Positions 35,330 to 46,459 of a stretch of DNA of 64,000 bases are shown here, in pieces. The stretch spans positions 1,014,501 to 1,078,500 of the forward strand of contig NZ_BMGI01000001.1 in assembly GCF_014640115.1 (NCBI RefSeq), in the 5' to 3' direction. Under the pieces are notes generated by a model. The model saw only the letters and a program-made list of their open reading frames with translations, made no database searches and was not told where the DNA came from. The position numbers and the translations under genes were made by a program. Within the stretch, counting starts at the first letter, position 1; each line of letters opens with the position of its first letter. This DNA is from Sinisalibacter lacisalsi (GTDB lineage: Bacteria > Pseudomonadota > Alphaproteobacteria > Rhodobacterales > Rhodobacteraceae).

Positions 35330-36021
35330 GGAGTCGCCCCGGCATCCGGCCGCTGCATCAGCACCACGTCTTTCACCGGCACCACGCAAGACCAGCCCCA
35401 GGCCGCGGCGAGATGACGGAACGTGGCTTCGCGGTAGAACACGACGTGGGTCGGGTCCTTGCGGTAATGCCAGCCGGCGAACCGGGCGTCTTCCGTCTGG
35501 AAGCAGGTCATCAACGCCAGCCAGCCGCCGGGCCGCACCAGGCCGCGCAGGAGATCGAACTCGCCTGCCGGATCGTGGAAATGCTCCACCACTTCGGTGC
35601 AGGTGACGAAATCGTAAAGCCCGCCGAGCGCGGTGGGATCGGGCGCGAAGAACTGGTCATACAGCGCCATTTCGTGCCCCGCCTCGCGCAGCATCGCTGC
35701 CAGCGCCGGGCCGGGGCCGCAGCCGTAATCGAGCCCCGTCGAGCGGGGCTGGAGCCGGTCGAGCAGGGGATTGGCCAGCTTCGACAGGAAGCGGCGGTAG
35801 CGGTGATCGCCCGCGTCGTTCTCGTGGTGCAGGTAATGCGCGTATTCCGCCTCTCGCGCCGGGTGCTGTGCGGGGTCGAGGAACCTTGCCTCGCACGCCG
35901 GGCAGCGGAAGTAGTCGCTTTCCTCGATTGACAGGAAGTGCTCCGCCCGCGCGGCGCAGACCGGGCAGGCGCGGAATGCGGCGCTGGCCATGGGCGGCAT
36001 GTCCGGGCTTGCGGCGGTCAT
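35326..36021 (-). CDS. Zinc-ribbon class I SAM methyltransferase
   Basis: The 231-residue protein has an N-terminal zinc ribbon (ACPVCAARAEHF and then YFRCPACEARFLD, four cysteines in two C-x2-C pairs). It also has a SAM-binding core with GLDYGCGPGPALAAML and the acidic loop DFVTCTEVVEHFHDP. Such proteins methylate sugars, small molecules or protein/nucleic acid ends; the target is unknown. The start overlaps the stop of the spermidine-synthase-like remnant (ATGA), and its end overlaps the Hen1-like gene. Confidence 0.85.
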   Translation of the reverse strand: MTAASPDMPPMASAAFRACPVCAARAEHFLSIEESDYFRCPACEARFLDPAQHPAREAEYAHYLHHENDAGDHRYRRFLSKLANPLLDRLQPRSTGLDYGCGPGPALAAMLREAGHEMALYDQFFAPDPTALGGLYDFVTCTEVVEHFHDPAGEFDLLRGLVRPGGWLALMTCFQTEDARFAGWHYRKDPTHVVFYREATFRHLAAAWGWSCVVPVKDVVLMQRPDAGATP

Positions 36022-36380
36022 CCCGCCTCCGCCCGCGCGCAGGCTATGCCCACCCGGTCGAGGAAGCGCTGGACCGTGATCTTGTCTGACCACAGGCCGA
36101 AGACGCCGCCGGGCTTCAGTTGGCGCTTCAGCACCCGGAAACCACCGACGCAGTTGAACCTAGCGCTGCGGTCGTCGAGCGGGTGGTCGGGGGGATGGTT
36201 GTTATCGAGCGTTTCGCCCTCGCAGGCATCGGCGCCAAGCAAACCGGGGACCACGTTGAACATGGTGAAAGGGCTGGTCATGCGAAATTCCCGAACCGCG
36301 CCAAGGCGAGGATCGCGGCGCCGGCTCAGCGCGCCGATCGGTTTGGGGCAGCAATCGAGTTCCGCGAGAAATTCGCTCAT
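36018..36380 (-). pseudogene. Internally deleted spermidine-synthase-like methyltransferase remnant
   Basis: The open frame of 120 residues joins two non-adjacent parts of a spermidine-synthase-like family. The N-terminal part (ELDCCPKPIGALSRRRDP, about residues 6-23) resembles the family start 'ELDWxxTPIGxISLRRRRDP'. The C-terminal part (DNNHPPDHPLDDRSARF and LKPGGVFGLWSDKITVQRFL) resembles the family end. The whole SAM/polyamine-binding Rossmann core between them, over 100 residues expected, is missing. Its stop overlaps the next gene's start, so the reading frame was kept even though enzymatic function is almost certainly lost. A small repurposed protein is possible. Confidence 0.55.
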
Positions 36381-36514
36381 GTCATTGGCCGTCTTCGACG
36401 GCGCGGCCGCCTTTCTGCCAAGGGTTTCCAGAGGGCCCTTATCGCCCCGATCGCGCGCAAACTCAATCAGGCTCAGCCGCGCCCGCCGATCCCCGCCCCG
36501 GATGGCCCGACCGA

Positions 36515-37489
36515 TCAGGCGGTGCGCCTGCGCGAAACCAGGATCTCGCGGTAATGGGCGATGGTGCGCGCCAGCCCCTCTTCCAGCCCGACCGCCGGCG
36601 TCCAGCCGAGTGTTGCGATTGCCCGGCCGATGTCGGGGCGGCGCTGTCTCGGGTCGTCTTGCGGCAGATCGCGGTATTCCAGCACCGACCGCGACCCCGT
36701 CAACGCGATCACGCGCTCGGCCAGTTCGCGGATCGAAAACGCGGTGGGATTGCCGAGGTTGATCGGCCCGGCCTCCTCGGGCCCGGTTTCCATCAGCCGC
36801 AGCAGGCCGTCCACCATGTCGTCGATGTAGCAGAAGGCGCGCGTCTGGTTGCCGTCGCCGTAGATCGTGATCGGATCGCCCAAGAGCGCCTGCACGATGA
36901 AGTTGGAAACCACGCGCCCATCGTCGGGAGCCATGCGCGGGCCGTAGGTGTTGAAGATCCGCGCCACCTTGATCTCCAGCCCATGCTGCCGGCGATAGTC
37001 GAAAAACAGCGATTCCGCGCAGCGTTTGCCCTCGTCGTAACAGGCGCGCGGCCCCACCGGGTTCACGTTGCCCCAATAGGTCTCGGGTCGCGGGTCGACC
37101 GTGGGATCGCCGTAAACCTCGCTGGTCGAGGCCTGCAGCACCTTGCAGCCGTGGCGCTTGGCAAGGCCCAGAACATTGAGCGAGCCGAGCACCGAGGTCT
37201 TGGTCGTCTCAATCGGGTCGCGCTGGTAGTGTGGCGGAGACGCCGGGCTGGCGAGATTGAAGATCTCGTCCACCTCGATGAAGAGCGGATCGCAGATATC
37301 GTGGCGCAGGAAGGTGAAGCGCGGGTGGCCGGCCAGATGCGCGAAGTTGCTCTCGGACCCGGTGAGAAGGTTGTCGACGCAGGTCACCTCGTGGCCCAGC
37401 TCGATCAGCCGGTCGACGAGGTGCGAGCCGATGAAGCCGGCGCCCCCGGTCACGAGAACCCGTTTTTTTCTGTCTTTACGTCGGTCCAT
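36515..37489 (-). CDS. UDP-glucuronate decarboxylase-like NAD-dependent epimerase
   Basis: The 324-residue extended SDR protein has GGAGFIGSH at residues 15-23, the Thr/Ser-rich catalytic stretch [11 protein letters not shown] (near 119-129), and Tyr151-x3-Lys155 in ACYDEGKR. The family trait [14 protein letters not shown] and the ending '[16 protein letters not shown]' point to UDP-xylose synthase / UDP-glucuronate decarboxylase. These enzymes make nucleotide sugars for cell-surface polysaccharides. The ATG at 37489 follows GGGA; a GTG at 37501 is an alternative. It sits with a GT90 glycosyltransferase and methyltransferases. Confidence 0.88.
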   Translation of the reverse strand: MDRRKDRKKRVLVTGGAGFIGSHLVDRLIELGHEVTCVDNLLTGSESNFAHLAGHPRFTFLRHDICDPLFIEVDEIFNLASPASPPHYQRDPIETTKTSVLGSLNVLGLAKRHGCKVLQASTSEVYGDPTVDPRPETYWGNVNPVGPRACYDEGKRCAESLFFDYRRQHGLEIKVARIFNTYGPRMAPDDGRVVSNFIVQALLGDPITIYGDGNQTRAFCYIDDMVDGLLRLMETGPEEAGPINLGNPTAFSIRELAERVIALTGSRSVLEYRDLPQDDPRQRRPDIGRAIATLGWTPAVGLEEGLARTIAHYREILVSRRRTA

Positions 37490-37532
37490 GGCCGGTCCCA
37501 CTCCCTCGTGGCCTGTGGTCGTGATCGCGGGT

Positions 37533-38576
37533 TCAGGCCCAGTTGTCTTCGATGATCCGCGCGGCGGCGCGGGTTTCGGTCTCGAATGTCATCGCCCGGG
37601 CGAAAGCCTGCCCGGCGGCGGCGATCTCGCGGGCCTCGCGGTCGTGGCTGCGGACCCAATCGACCTTCTCGGCGAGGTCCGACATGTCGGCCTTCACCGG
37701 CACGTAGGTTTCGAAGGGCACGAGCTTGTCGTAATACCATTGGCGATAGCCATGCTGGCTTTCCACCTTGAGCACGCAGCAGCCCAGCTTGAGCCTCTGC
37801 ATCAGGTTCGACCAGGCATTGGTGAACCCGTCGATGTCGATCGCATACTTGTCGCCCGCCCAGTCCTGCCAGGGACGGCTCGGGGCGATCAGCCCCGCCG
37901 CCTCGCATTGTGCCTGCTGACGTTGTATCGGCCCGGCAACGAAACGGGCATCGACCCCGTCGATATCGCGCGCCTTCATCGCGAGGCGCACTCGTTGCAT
38001 CACCCAGGGTTTGTCGATGTGCTCCGGATCCAGCGAGAACAGCCCGATATTGTTGCTCTGCCCTCGCCAGTAGATCGTATCGCCACGCTCGTCCCAGGCC
38101 GGGGCCTCAGCCGCGATCTGTTCGGCTTCCGCGTAACCGCGATCGCGGAAAAAATGCTGGTCGGGCACGAGCACCTTGCCGGCAAAGCAGGTCGAGTAGG
38201 TGAAGCGGGCAAAGCCCGGCCATTCCCCGTCCGACAGGTCACAACTTATCCGCTCCACCGACGGGTCGGTCTGCGAGAACCAGTAGAGATAGGGGGGCGA
38301 CATATTGATATGCAGAGATCTTTTCGCGCGGAAAAACTTGTCGTTGTAAAGATATGTGATCCCACCCTTTTCTCTCAAAAGGTGGATTTCCCACTCGGTC
38401 TTGACCTCGTCGGACATGGCATATCGCGTCTGCGGCGCTGCGACGCCGGCCTCCTCGAAGCGAGTCGCATGGCGGGCGCGCATCATCGCGTCGCGCTTTT
38501 TGCCCCGCCCCCCACGTCTCTCGGCGTCTTTCGCCACCTGCCACCAAACCACGCGCGCAACGATCCCATCCGGCAT
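37533..38576 (-). CDS. GT90 (CAP10)-family glycosyltransferase
   Basis: The 347-residue soluble protein matches the GT90/CAP10 family. It has [10 protein letters not shown] near the nucleotide-sugar region, then [20 protein letters not shown] and [11 protein letters not shown], followed by [27 protein letters not shown], the family's terminal helices. GT90 members transfer xylose, glucose or glucuronic acid. The neighbouring UDP-xylose synthase-like enzyme could supply UDP-xylose as donor. The start is uncertain: I take the ATG at 38576, and methionines further in are alternatives. Confidence 0.85.
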   Translation of the reverse strand: MPDGIVARVVWWQVAKDAERRGGRGKKRDAMMRARHATRFEEAGVAAPQTRYAMSDEVKTEWEIHLLREKGGITYLYNDKFFRAKRSLHINMSPPYLYWFSQTDPSVERISCDLSDGEWPGFARFTYSTCFAGKVLVPDQHFFRDRGYAEAEQIAAEAPAWDERGDTIYWRGQSNNIGLFSLDPEHIDKPWVMQRVRLAMKARDIDGVDARFVAGPIQRQQAQCEAAGLIAPSRPWQDWAGDKYAIDIDGFTNAWSNLMQRLKLGCCVLKVESQHGYRQWYYDKLVPFETYVPVKADMSDLAEKVDWVRSHDREAREIAAAGQAFARAMTFETETRAAARIIEDNWA

Positions 38577-38740
38577 TTCCCAAGTTAACCGTGATCCGCG
38601 TGCGCCGGCAGCCGCACGCCGTCGATCACCACCATTCCCGCGGCCGATCCTAGCCTGCCCGGGCTTTGGCTGCACGGTCTTTTCGCCCGGTCTCGCGCGC
38701 TCCGACGTGTGCCCCATCGTCCGTGGCAATCGGTGACGAT

Positions 38741-39379
38741 TCAGCCGTGAGCGGCGAAATGATCGGGGAACATGGCGGCGAGGTAGGTGAAAACGCGGCG
38801 GGCCGCATCCTCGCGGCGAAACTTCACCGGATACATCAGCATGTTGAGCCAGAAACCGTCGAACAGGCTTTCCAGCGTATGCGATACGCCTTCGGGATCG
38901 ACCCCCTCATATCCGCCCTCGGCGATGATTTCGCGGCAAAGATCGGCGCTGATCTCCTGGCGCTCGATGTCGATATGGGACGACCCCAGGCGATAGGACT
39001 TGCGGTAGGCCGCTTCGCCGAAGAAGGCGAACCATACCGCCAGCTTCTTGCGGCTGCAGACGCGCGGGTGGAACTGGGCATCGACCATGGCGCGCAGTTT
39101 GTCGGCGGCGGTCAGGTCCGGGCGGTCCAGCGCCTTCATCCAGAGCGCGCGGTGCTCCTCGGCGAGGGCGTTCAGGGTTTCCGCCAGCAGGGCATCCTTG
39201 CTCTTGAAGTGAAAGTTGGCCAGCCCGAGCGAAAGGCCGGCCTCGCGCGTCACCGCGATGAGCGTGGTGCCCGATATCCCGTATTTGCTGACGCAGGTGA
39301 TCGTGGCGTCAATCAGCTGTTTGCGCCGCACCTCGGGCGGGGCGGTGCGTGGTCTCGCCTTGCTTTTCGTGCGTTCCAT
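38741..39379 (-). CDS. BetI-like TetR-family regulator
   Basis: The 212-residue protein has an N-terminal DNA-binding domain RRKQLIDATITCVSKYGISGTTLIAVTREAGLSLGLANFHFKSKDALLAETL, resembling BetI. The C-terminal ligand domain of BetI-type length has FHPRVCSRKKLAVWFAFFGEA. BetI senses choline and controls betaine genes. The gene is divergent from a dimethylglycine dehydrogenase-family gene, and a 7-bp-arm palindrome lies between the two. I chose the ATG at 39379 for its better ribosome site; the ATG at 39388 is also possible. Confidence 0.88.
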   Translation of the reverse strand: MERTKSKARPRTAPPEVRRKQLIDATITCVSKYGISGTTLIAVTREAGLSLGLANFHFKSKDALLAETLNALAEEHRALWMKALDRPDLTAADKLRAMVDAQFHPRVCSRKKLAVWFAFFGEAAYRKSYRLGSSHIDIERQEISADLCREIIAEGGYEGVDPEGVSHTLESLFDGFWLNMLMYPVKFRREDAARRVFTYLAAMFPDHFAAHG

Positions 39380-39390
39380 GCGATCCATCC

Positions 39391-39408
39391 ATTGAACGAC
39401 TGTTCAAT
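39391..39408. promoter_or_regulatory. Candidate TetR/BetI-type operator
   Basis: The palindrome ATTGAAC-GACT-GTTCAAT lies between the divergent regulator gene and the oxidoreductase gene. The core TTGAAC resembles the half-site of the E. coli BetI operator (known from the family). Position and symmetry suggest it is the regulator's own binding site. Confidence 0.55.
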
Positions 39409-39480
39409 CAATCGCTTGATTTCGCGCCCCGGTCAATCCTAGGCTTCCGGCGAGTTTCCGAATCCAGAGCGAGCCGTGAC

Positions 39481-41940
39481 ATGAGCAAAACCCTCCCCAC
39501 CCAGGCCCAGGCCGTGATCATCGGCGGCGGCTCGATCGGCTGCAACCTCGCCTATCACCTCACCAAGCTCGGCATGAGCGACGTGATCGTGCTCGAGCGC
39601 GACAAGCTGACCTCGGGCACCACCTGGCATGCCGCCGGCGAGATCGTGCCCGCCATCCTCGGCAGCGAATGGGAATGCGAGCTCTACACCTATGGCCGCA
39701 ACCTGATCGCCGGGCTGGAGGCCGAAACCGGGCAGGCCACGGGGTTCCGCCAGCCCGGCTACATCCAGCCCGCCGATACCCCCGAACGCCTCGAAGAGAT
39801 GCGCCGGGGCGCGGCCTTCATGAACCGCTTCGGCATCGAGGTGCACGAGATCTCCCCGGCAGAGGCCGCCGAGCGGTTTCCTATCGGCGATTTCTCGAAC
39901 ACGCTCGCGGCCTTCTGGTATCCGCTTGAAGGCCGCACCAACCCGGTCGACACCACCATGGCGCTGGCAAAGGGCGCCCGCTCGCGCGGTGCCCGGATCT
40001 TCGAGGAGACCAGCGCCGAGGAGATTCTCACCCGCAATGGCCGCGCCGTCGGCGTGCGCACCAGCCGGGGCGACATCGCCGCCGAACACGTTGTGATCGC
40101 CGCCGGCATGTGGTCGCGCGAGATCGGCGCGCGCGCCGGGGTGAACCTGCCGTTGCAGGCGGCTGAGCATTACTACCTGATCACCGAGCCGCTCGAGGGC
40201 ATCACCCGCGATCTTCCGCTGCTCGAAGATCCGCATTCCTGGGCCTATTTCCGCGAGGAAACCGGCGGCCTGCTGATCGGCTTGTTCGAGCCCAACGCCG
40301 CGCCCTGGCATATCGACACGATCCCCCCAGATTTCTCCTTCGGCGAGATCGACCCGGACTGGGACAGGGTCACCCCGCATCTCGAAACCGCCTTCAAGCG
40401 GGTGCCCGCCGCCGCCAACGCCGGCCTGCGCAAGCTGTTCTGCGGCCCCGAGAGCTTCACCCCAGACCTCGCACCGCTGGTGGGCGAGGCGCCCGCCTTG
40501 CAAAACTGCTGGGTGGCGGCGGGGCTCAACTCGCTGGGTATCCTGAACGGCCCCGGCATCGGCATGGCGCTGGCGCACTGGATCGTCGACGGGCGCTGCC
40601 CGGTCGATCACACCGGCTTCAACGCCGACCGCTTCGCCGATGGCAGCCACAACACCCCCGCCTTTCGCCGGGCCAGAACGCCGGAACTGCTGGCCAAGAG
40701 CTTCGGGGCGCATTTCCCGAACGAAAGCTTCAAGACCGCGCGCGGCCTCAAGCAATCGGTGCTGCATGACCGGCTGAAGGCGGCGGGCGCCTGTTTCAGT
40801 GAAAGCCACGGCTGGGAACAGCCTGACTGGTTCGCGCCCACGCCGCAGCAGGCGAGGATCGAGGCCTATAGCTGGGGCCGCCAGAACTGGTGGGACTGGC
40901 ACGCCGAAGAGCACCGCGCCGCGCGCGAAGACGCGATCGTGATGGATATGTCTTCGATGGCGAAATTCCTCGTCGAGGGCCGCGACGCCTGCGCGCTGCT
41001 GAACCGGCTGAGCTGCAACGAGATCGACGTGGCACCCGGCCGGGTGGTCTATACCGCCTGGGTCAACGAGGCGGGCGGGTTCGAGGCGGACCTGACCGTC
41101 ACCCGGCTGGAAGACCGCAAGTTCCTCGTGGTGGTGGGTGAAAACAGCCACGGTCACACCGAAACATGGATGCGCCGCCATACCGGCCCCGACGCGTGCG
41201 TCACGATCACCGACGTGACCCCCGGCATCACCCAGATCAACCTGCATGGCCCCAGGGCGCGGGAGGTGCTGGGCAAGGTGAGCGAGGCGGATCTGTCGAA
41301 CGAGGCGTTCCCGTTCATGTCGGCCCGTCACATCGACGTGGGATTCTTCGAGGTTCTGGCCCTGCGCGTGACCTACGTGGGCGAGCTTGGCTGGGAACTG
41401 CACGTGCCCGCGATTCACGCGGTGCAGGTCTACGACCTGCTGATAGAGGCCGGGCGCGACCACGGCATCCGCAACGCGGGAATGCAGACGCTCGCCTCGC
41501 TGCGACTGGAAAAGGCCTACCGCGACTTCGGCGTCGACGTCGACAACACCGACAACCCGATCGAGGCGGGGCTCGGCTTCGCGGTGAAACTCGACAAACC
41601 CGGCGGCTTCATCGGCCGCGACGCGCTGGCCGCGATCAAGGCCGCAGGGGTGCCGAACAAGCGCATGCTGCAATTCCTGCTCGACGATCCGGTGCCGCTG
41701 CTCCACGGCAATGAACTGATCTACCTGAATGGCCGCGAGGTCGGCCATATCCAGGTTGGTGCTTATGGCCACACGCTGGGCGGGGCTGTCGGGATCGGTT
41801 TCGCCGATGCCGGCGCGCCCCTGACCGCCGCCATCGTCGAGGCCGGGCACTGGGAGATCGGCGTGGCGGGCGTGCGCGTCAAGGCGACGGCCGCGCTCAA
41901 GCCGTTGCTCGACCCGGCGATGGCGCGAATCCGGGGTTGA
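39481..41940 (+). CDS. Dimethylglycine/sarcosine dehydrogenase-family FAD-GcvT fusion enzyme
   Basis: The 819-residue protein has an N-terminal DAO-type FAD domain with IIGGGSIGCNLAYHL near residue 13. GTTWHAAGE follows; the His in this motif carries covalent FAD in the dimethylglycine dehydrogenase family. The C-terminal half is a GcvT-like folate-binding domain (WVNEAGGFEADLTVTRL, YVGELGWELHVP, ASLRLEKAYRDFG). It should demethylate a methylated amine and pass the methylene group to tetrahydrofolate. A BetI-like regulator is divergent and ugpBAEC lies downstream, so the substrate may be a choline- or glycerophosphocholine-derived amine. Confidence 0.9.
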   Translation: MSKTLPTQAQAVIIGGGSIGCNLAYHLTKLGMSDVIVLERDKLTSGTTWHAAGEIVPAILGSEWECELYTYGRNLIAGLEAETGQATGFRQPGYIQPADTPERLEEMRRGAAFMNRFGIEVHEISPAEAAERFPIGDFSNTLAAFWYPLEGRTNPVDTTMALAKGARSRGARIFEETSAEEILTRNGRAVGVRTSRGDIAAEHVVIAAGMWSREIGARAGVNLPLQAAEHYYLITEPLEGITRDLPLLEDPHSWAYFREETGGLLIGLFEPNAAPWHIDTIPPDFSFGEIDPDWDRVTPHLETAFKRVPAAANAGLRKLFCGPESFTPDLAPLVGEAPALQNCWVAAGLNSLGILNGPGIGMALAHWIVDGRCPVDHTGFNADRFADGSHNTPAFRRARTPELLAKSFGAHFPNESFKTARGLKQSVLHDRLKAAGACFSESHGWEQPDWFAPTPQQARIEAYSWGRQNWWDWHAEEHRAAREDAIVMDMSSMAKFLVEGRDACALLNRLSCNEIDVAPGRVVYTAWVNEAGGFEADLTVTRLEDRKFLVVVGENSHGHTETWMRRHTGPDACVTITDVTPGITQINLHGPRAREVLGKVSEADLSNEAFPFMSARHIDVGFFEVLALRVTYVGELGWELHVPAIHAVQVYDLLIEAGRDHGIRNAGMQTLASLRLEKAYRDFGVDVDNTDNPIEAGLGFAVKLDKPGGFIGRDALAAIKAAGVPNKRMLQFLLDDPVPLLHGNELIYLNGREVGHIQVGAYGHTLGGAVGIGFADAGAPLTAAIVEAGHWEIGVAGVRVKATAALKPLLDPAMARIRG

Positions 41941-42126
41941 GCACGGGGGGCGCGGGCGGCCCGTCGCGGCGCCCTTTCGCGGCCTTGGTGGTGGCGCCTG
42001 ACGCGCAATCGGGATCGCTGCGCGCCGCTCTGCGAGTTTCAACGAAATGAAATAAAAGCACAGCGAGATTGTTACAAAGGTGGCGCAACAACGCGGGGTC
42101 AATCGGACCATTCAGGGAAAGCGAAC

Positions 42127-43446
42127 ATGCTCCGCAATATCACCGTTTCCGCCCTTGCGCTGGCTGCCACCACCGCCACCGCGCAGGCCCAGACCGAAAT
42201 CAACTGGTGGCACGCCATGGGCGGCGAACTCGGCGCCAAGCTCGAAGAGATCGTTGCCGGCTTCAACGCCAGCCAGAGCGATTACGTGGTTAACCCGACC
42301 TACAAGGGCAACTACACCGAAACCATGACCGCCGCGATCTCCGCCTTCCGCGCGGGCGAACAGCCTGAGATCGTTCAGGTTTTCGAAGTCGGCACCGGCA
42401 CGATGATGGCCGCCAAGGGCGCCGTCTACCCGGTCTACCAGCTGATGGCCGACATGGGCGAGCCCTTCGACCCGAACGCCTTCCTGCCCGCCGTGGTCGG
42501 TTATTACACCGACACCGACGGCAACATGCTGTCGATGCCGTTCAACTCCTCGACCCCGATCCTCTACTACAACAAGGACGTCTTCGCCGCCGCCGGGCTC
42601 GACCCGGAAGTGGCGCCGAAAACCTGGGGTGAACTCGAAGCCTTCTCGAAGCAGATCATCGACACCGGCGCCGCGACCTGCGGCTTCACCACCGGCTGGA
42701 TCTCCTGGGTGCAGCTCGAGAACTTCTCGGCCTGGCACAACCAGCCGATCGGCACGCTGGAGAACGGCTTCGGCGGCCTGGAAACCGAGTTCGTGGTGAA
42801 CGGCCCGGTTCAGGTGAAGCACTGGGAAAACCTCGCCAATTGGCAGAAGGACGGTGTCTTCCAGTATGGCGGACCGGGCGGCGGGGCCGACTCGGCGCCG
42901 AAGTTCTACGCCCAGGAATGCGCGATCTACATGAACTCGTCGGCCTCGCGCGCCGGCGTGGTCGCCAATGCCACCGATTTCGAGGTGGGCTACGGCATGC
43001 TGCCCTATTACGACGATGTCGAGGGTGCGCCGCAGAACTCGATCATCGGCGGTGCGACGCTGTGGGTTCTGCAGGGCAAGGACGAGGCAAACTACAAGGC
43101 CGTGGCCGATTTCCTGAGCTACCTGTCGTCGCCGGAAGTGCAGGCCGACTGGCACCAGTTCACCGGCTACCTGCCGATCACCTCGGCGGCCTATGAGCTT
43201 GGCCAGGAACAGGGCTACTACGAGGCCAACCCCGGCACCGAGGTCGCGATCCAGCAGATCACGCTGAACGCGCCGACGGCGAACTCGAAGGGCCTGCGCT
43301 TCGGCAGCTATGTCCAGATCCGCGACATCATCGACGAGGAATTCCAGCGCCTTCTCTCGGGTGAGGTCGACGCCCAGGGCGCCCTGGACAGCCTTGTCGA
43401 GCGCGGCAACGTGATGCTGCGCGACTTCGAAGACGCCAACAAGTAA
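42127..43446 (+). CDS. ugpB: sn-Glycerol-3-phosphate-type ABC transporter, binding protein
   Basis: The 439-residue product has a signal peptide (cleavage near TAQAQ) and then [24 protein letters not shown], the UgpB start. [33 protein letters not shown] and [17 protein letters not shown] are UgpB-typical ligand-site stretches. It binds glycerol-3-phosphate or glycerophosphodiesters (such as glycerophosphocholine) in the periplasm. It is first in ugpB-A-E-C order, and a hairpin between ugpB and ugpA could lower downstream expression. Confidence 0.92.
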   Translation: MLRNITVSALALAATTATAQAQTEINWWHAMGGELGAKLEEIVAGFNASQSDYVVNPTYKGNYTETMTAAISAFRAGEQPEIVQVFEVGTGTMMAAKGAVYPVYQLMADMGEPFDPNAFLPAVVGYYTDTDGNMLSMPFNSSTPILYYNKDVFAAAGLDPEVAPKTWGELEAFSKQIIDTGAATCGFTTGWISWVQLENFSAWHNQPIGTLENGFGGLETEFVVNGPVQVKHWENLANWQKDGVFQYGGPGGGADSAPKFYAQECAIYMNSSASRAGVVANATDFEVGYGMLPYYDDVEGAPQNSIIGGATLWVLQGKDEANYKAVADFLSYLSSPEVQADWHQFTGYLPITSAAYELGQEQGYYEANPGTEVAIQQITLNAPTANSKGLRFGSYVQIRDIIDEEFQRLLSGEVDAQGALDSLVERGNVMLRDFEDANK

Positions 43447-43464
43447 TGCGTCAAACATCAATCC

Positions 43465-43493
43465 GATCCGCGCCTTCCGGGGCGCGGATCTTT
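43465..43493 (+). terminator. Attenuator/terminator between ugpB and ugpA
   Basis: A 10-bp stem (GATCCGCGCC / GGCGCGGATC) with a 6-base loop is followed by TTT. It lies between a binding-protein gene and its permease gene, where partial termination or mRNA stabilisation commonly raises the binding-protein level. Confidence 0.65.
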
Positions 43494-43507
43494 GCCATGC
43501 AAAGATC

Positions 43508-44392
43508 ATGCAGACCAAACGCACCATCTTCCGCAATCTCTGGTTGCCCTATCTCCTGGTTGCTCCGCAGCTTGCGATCACCCTGATCTTCTTCCTGTGG
43601 CCCGCCGGACAGGCGGTCTGGCAATCGTTCCTGCGCGAAGACGCGTTCGGCCTGAAGACGACCTTCATCGGGCTGGGCAACTACGAGCGCCTGTTAGACA
43701 ACCCCGAATACCTCAATTCGCTGAAGGTGACGGCGGTGTTCTCGATCTCGACCGCCACGCTCGCCATCGTGCTGGCGCTGGTGCTGGCATTGGCGGTGGA
43801 CCGGATGCTCCGGTCGGCGCGGGTCTATACCACGCTGCTGGTCTGGCCCTATGCCGTCGCCCCGGCGATCGCAGGGGTGCTGTGGTGGTTCATCTTCAAC
43901 CCCACCATCGGCATCCTGCCCTACCTGCTCGACCGCGTCGGCTACGACTGGAACCATTCGCTGATCAAGCGCGACGCGATGATCCTCGTCATCATCGCCG
44001 CCGCCTGGAAGCAGGTGAGCTACAATTTCCTGTTCTTCGTCGCCGGCCTGCAGGCGATCCCGGCCTCGATGCGCGAGGCCGCGGCGATCGACGGCGCCGG
44101 CCCGTTCAAACGGTTCTGGTCGATCACCCTGCCGCTCCTGTCGCCCACCACCTTTTTCCTGCTCGTGGTGAACGTCGTCTACACCATGTTCGACACCTTC
44201 CCGGTGATCGACGCGGTCACCTCCGGCGGCCCGGCGCAGGCGACGAACATCCTCGTTTACAAGGTCTACCGCGACGGTTTCGTCGGGCTGAACCTAGGCT
44301 CCTCCGCGGCGCAATCGGTGATCCTGATGGCGATCGTGATTTCGCTTACCGTCATCCAGTTCCGCTACATCGAGCGGCGCGTGACCTACTGA
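43508..44392 (+). CDS. ugpA: Glycerol-3-phosphate-type ABC transporter permease UgpA
   Basis: The 294-residue inner-membrane permease has six membrane segments and the EAA loop [21 protein letters not shown]. An N-terminal [22 protein letters not shown] is typical of UgpA. It pairs with UgpE to form the channel. It starts 61 bases after ugpB, beyond the hairpin, and ends 10 bases before ugpE. Confidence 0.93.
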   Translation: MQTKRTIFRNLWLPYLLVAPQLAITLIFFLWPAGQAVWQSFLREDAFGLKTTFIGLGNYERLLDNPEYLNSLKVTAVFSISTATLAIVLALVLALAVDRMLRSARVYTTLLVWPYAVAPAIAGVLWWFIFNPTIGILPYLLDRVGYDWNHSLIKRDAMILVIIAAAWKQVSYNFLFFVAGLQAIPASMREAAAIDGAGPFKRFWSITLPLLSPTTFFLLVVNVVYTMFDTFPVIDAVTSGGPAQATNILVYKVYRDGFVGLNLGSSAAQSVILMAIVISLTVIQFRYIERRVTY

Positions 44393-44402
44393 GGGGGCAA
44401 AG

Positions 44403-45251
44403 ATGGTCGAAAATCAACGCTGGCTGAACATTCTCGCCCACCTCGTGCTCATCGCCGGGGTGCTGGTGGTGGCCTTCCCGGTCTACATCGCCTTCATCGC
44501 CTCGACGCATGAGCCTTCGGCTTTCGTCTCGGGCGTGGTGCCTCTGCTGCCCGGCTCCAACGCCGCCAACAGCTACGCCGACGTGCTGACCGGCGGGGTC
44601 TCGTCGCAGATGTCGGTGCCGATCAGCCTGATGCTGAAGAACTCGATGATCATGGCGCTCTCCATCGCCATCGGGAAGATCGTGATCTCGATCCTCTCGG
44701 CCTTCGCGATCGTCTACTTCCGCTTCCCGTTCCGGCAGGCCGCGTTCTGGATGATCTTCATCACCCTGATGCTGCCGGTCGAGGTGCGGATCGTGCCGAC
44801 CTTCCAGGTCATCTCGAACCTCGGGATGCTCAATTCCTACGCTGGCCTCTCGATCCCGCTGATCGCCTCGGCGACCGCGACCTTCCTGTTCCGCCAGGTC
44901 TTCCTGACCATCCCCGACGAGCTGATGGAAGCCGCGCGGATCGACGGCGCCGGGCCGCTCAAGTTCTTTAAGGACATCCTGCTGCCGCTGTCGCGCACCA
45001 ACATCGCGGCGCTGTTCGTGATCTTGTTCATCTACGGCTGGAACCAGTACATCTGGCCGATCCTCGTCACCACCGACGACAAGTATCAGACCATCGTCGC
45101 CGGGATCAAACGCATGGCGGACGTGGTCGATAGCGAACCGCTGTGGAACTACATCATGGCAACCAGCGTGCTGGCGATGCTGCCGCCGGTGGTCGTCGTC
45201 ATCATGATGCAACGGCTCTTCGTGAAGGGCCTTGTCGAAACGGAGAAGTAA
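44403..45251 (+). CDS. ugpE: Glycerol-3-phosphate-type ABC transporter permease UgpE
   Basis: The 282-residue permease has six membrane segments and the EAA loop EAARIDGAGPLKFFKDILLPL. It carries the UgpE-type ending PPVVVVIMMQRLFVKGLVETEK. It begins after GGGGGCAAAG and stops directly at the ugpC start, with no gap. Confidence 0.94.
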   Translation: MVENQRWLNILAHLVLIAGVLVVAFPVYIAFIASTHEPSAFVSGVVPLLPGSNAANSYADVLTGGVSSQMSVPISLMLKNSMIMALSIAIGKIVISILSAFAIVYFRFPFRQAAFWMIFITLMLPVEVRIVPTFQVISNLGMLNSYAGLSIPLIASATATFLFRQVFLTIPDELMEAARIDGAGPLKFFKDILLPLSRTNIAALFVILFIYGWNQYIWPILVTTDDKYQTIVAGIKRMADVVDSEPLWNYIMATSVLAMLPPVVVVIMMQRLFVKGLVETEK

Positions 45252-46298
<1,047 letters not shown>

Positions 46299-46306
46299 GG
46301 CGGGGC

Positions 46307-46349
46307 CCGGTTTTCAGCGTCCGTGCGCGCAAAAAATGCTCAAAACCGG
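46307..46349 (+). terminator. Possible long-loop hairpin after ugpC
   Basis: CCGGTTTTCAGC-like and GCTCAAAACCGG arms (12 bases, one mismatch) surround a long loop starting 9 bases after the ugpC stop. No T-run follows the second arm, so the assignment is weak. Confidence 0.3.
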
Positions 46350-46459
46350 TCTTGTTCGACGCTTCGGCAAGGCTGTCCCTAGACATGCGGCGCCCATTGG
46401 CCTAGCGATGCGATCTTTGGCGCGCCATGTCGGCGCATGGCCTCACGGATGCTTCTCTC

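Noticed and set aside
39439-42111. An open frame of about 890 codons on the minus strand opposite the dimethylglycine dehydrogenase-type gene
   Set aside because: It is a shadow of a well-supported flavoprotein and shows no recognisable domain.
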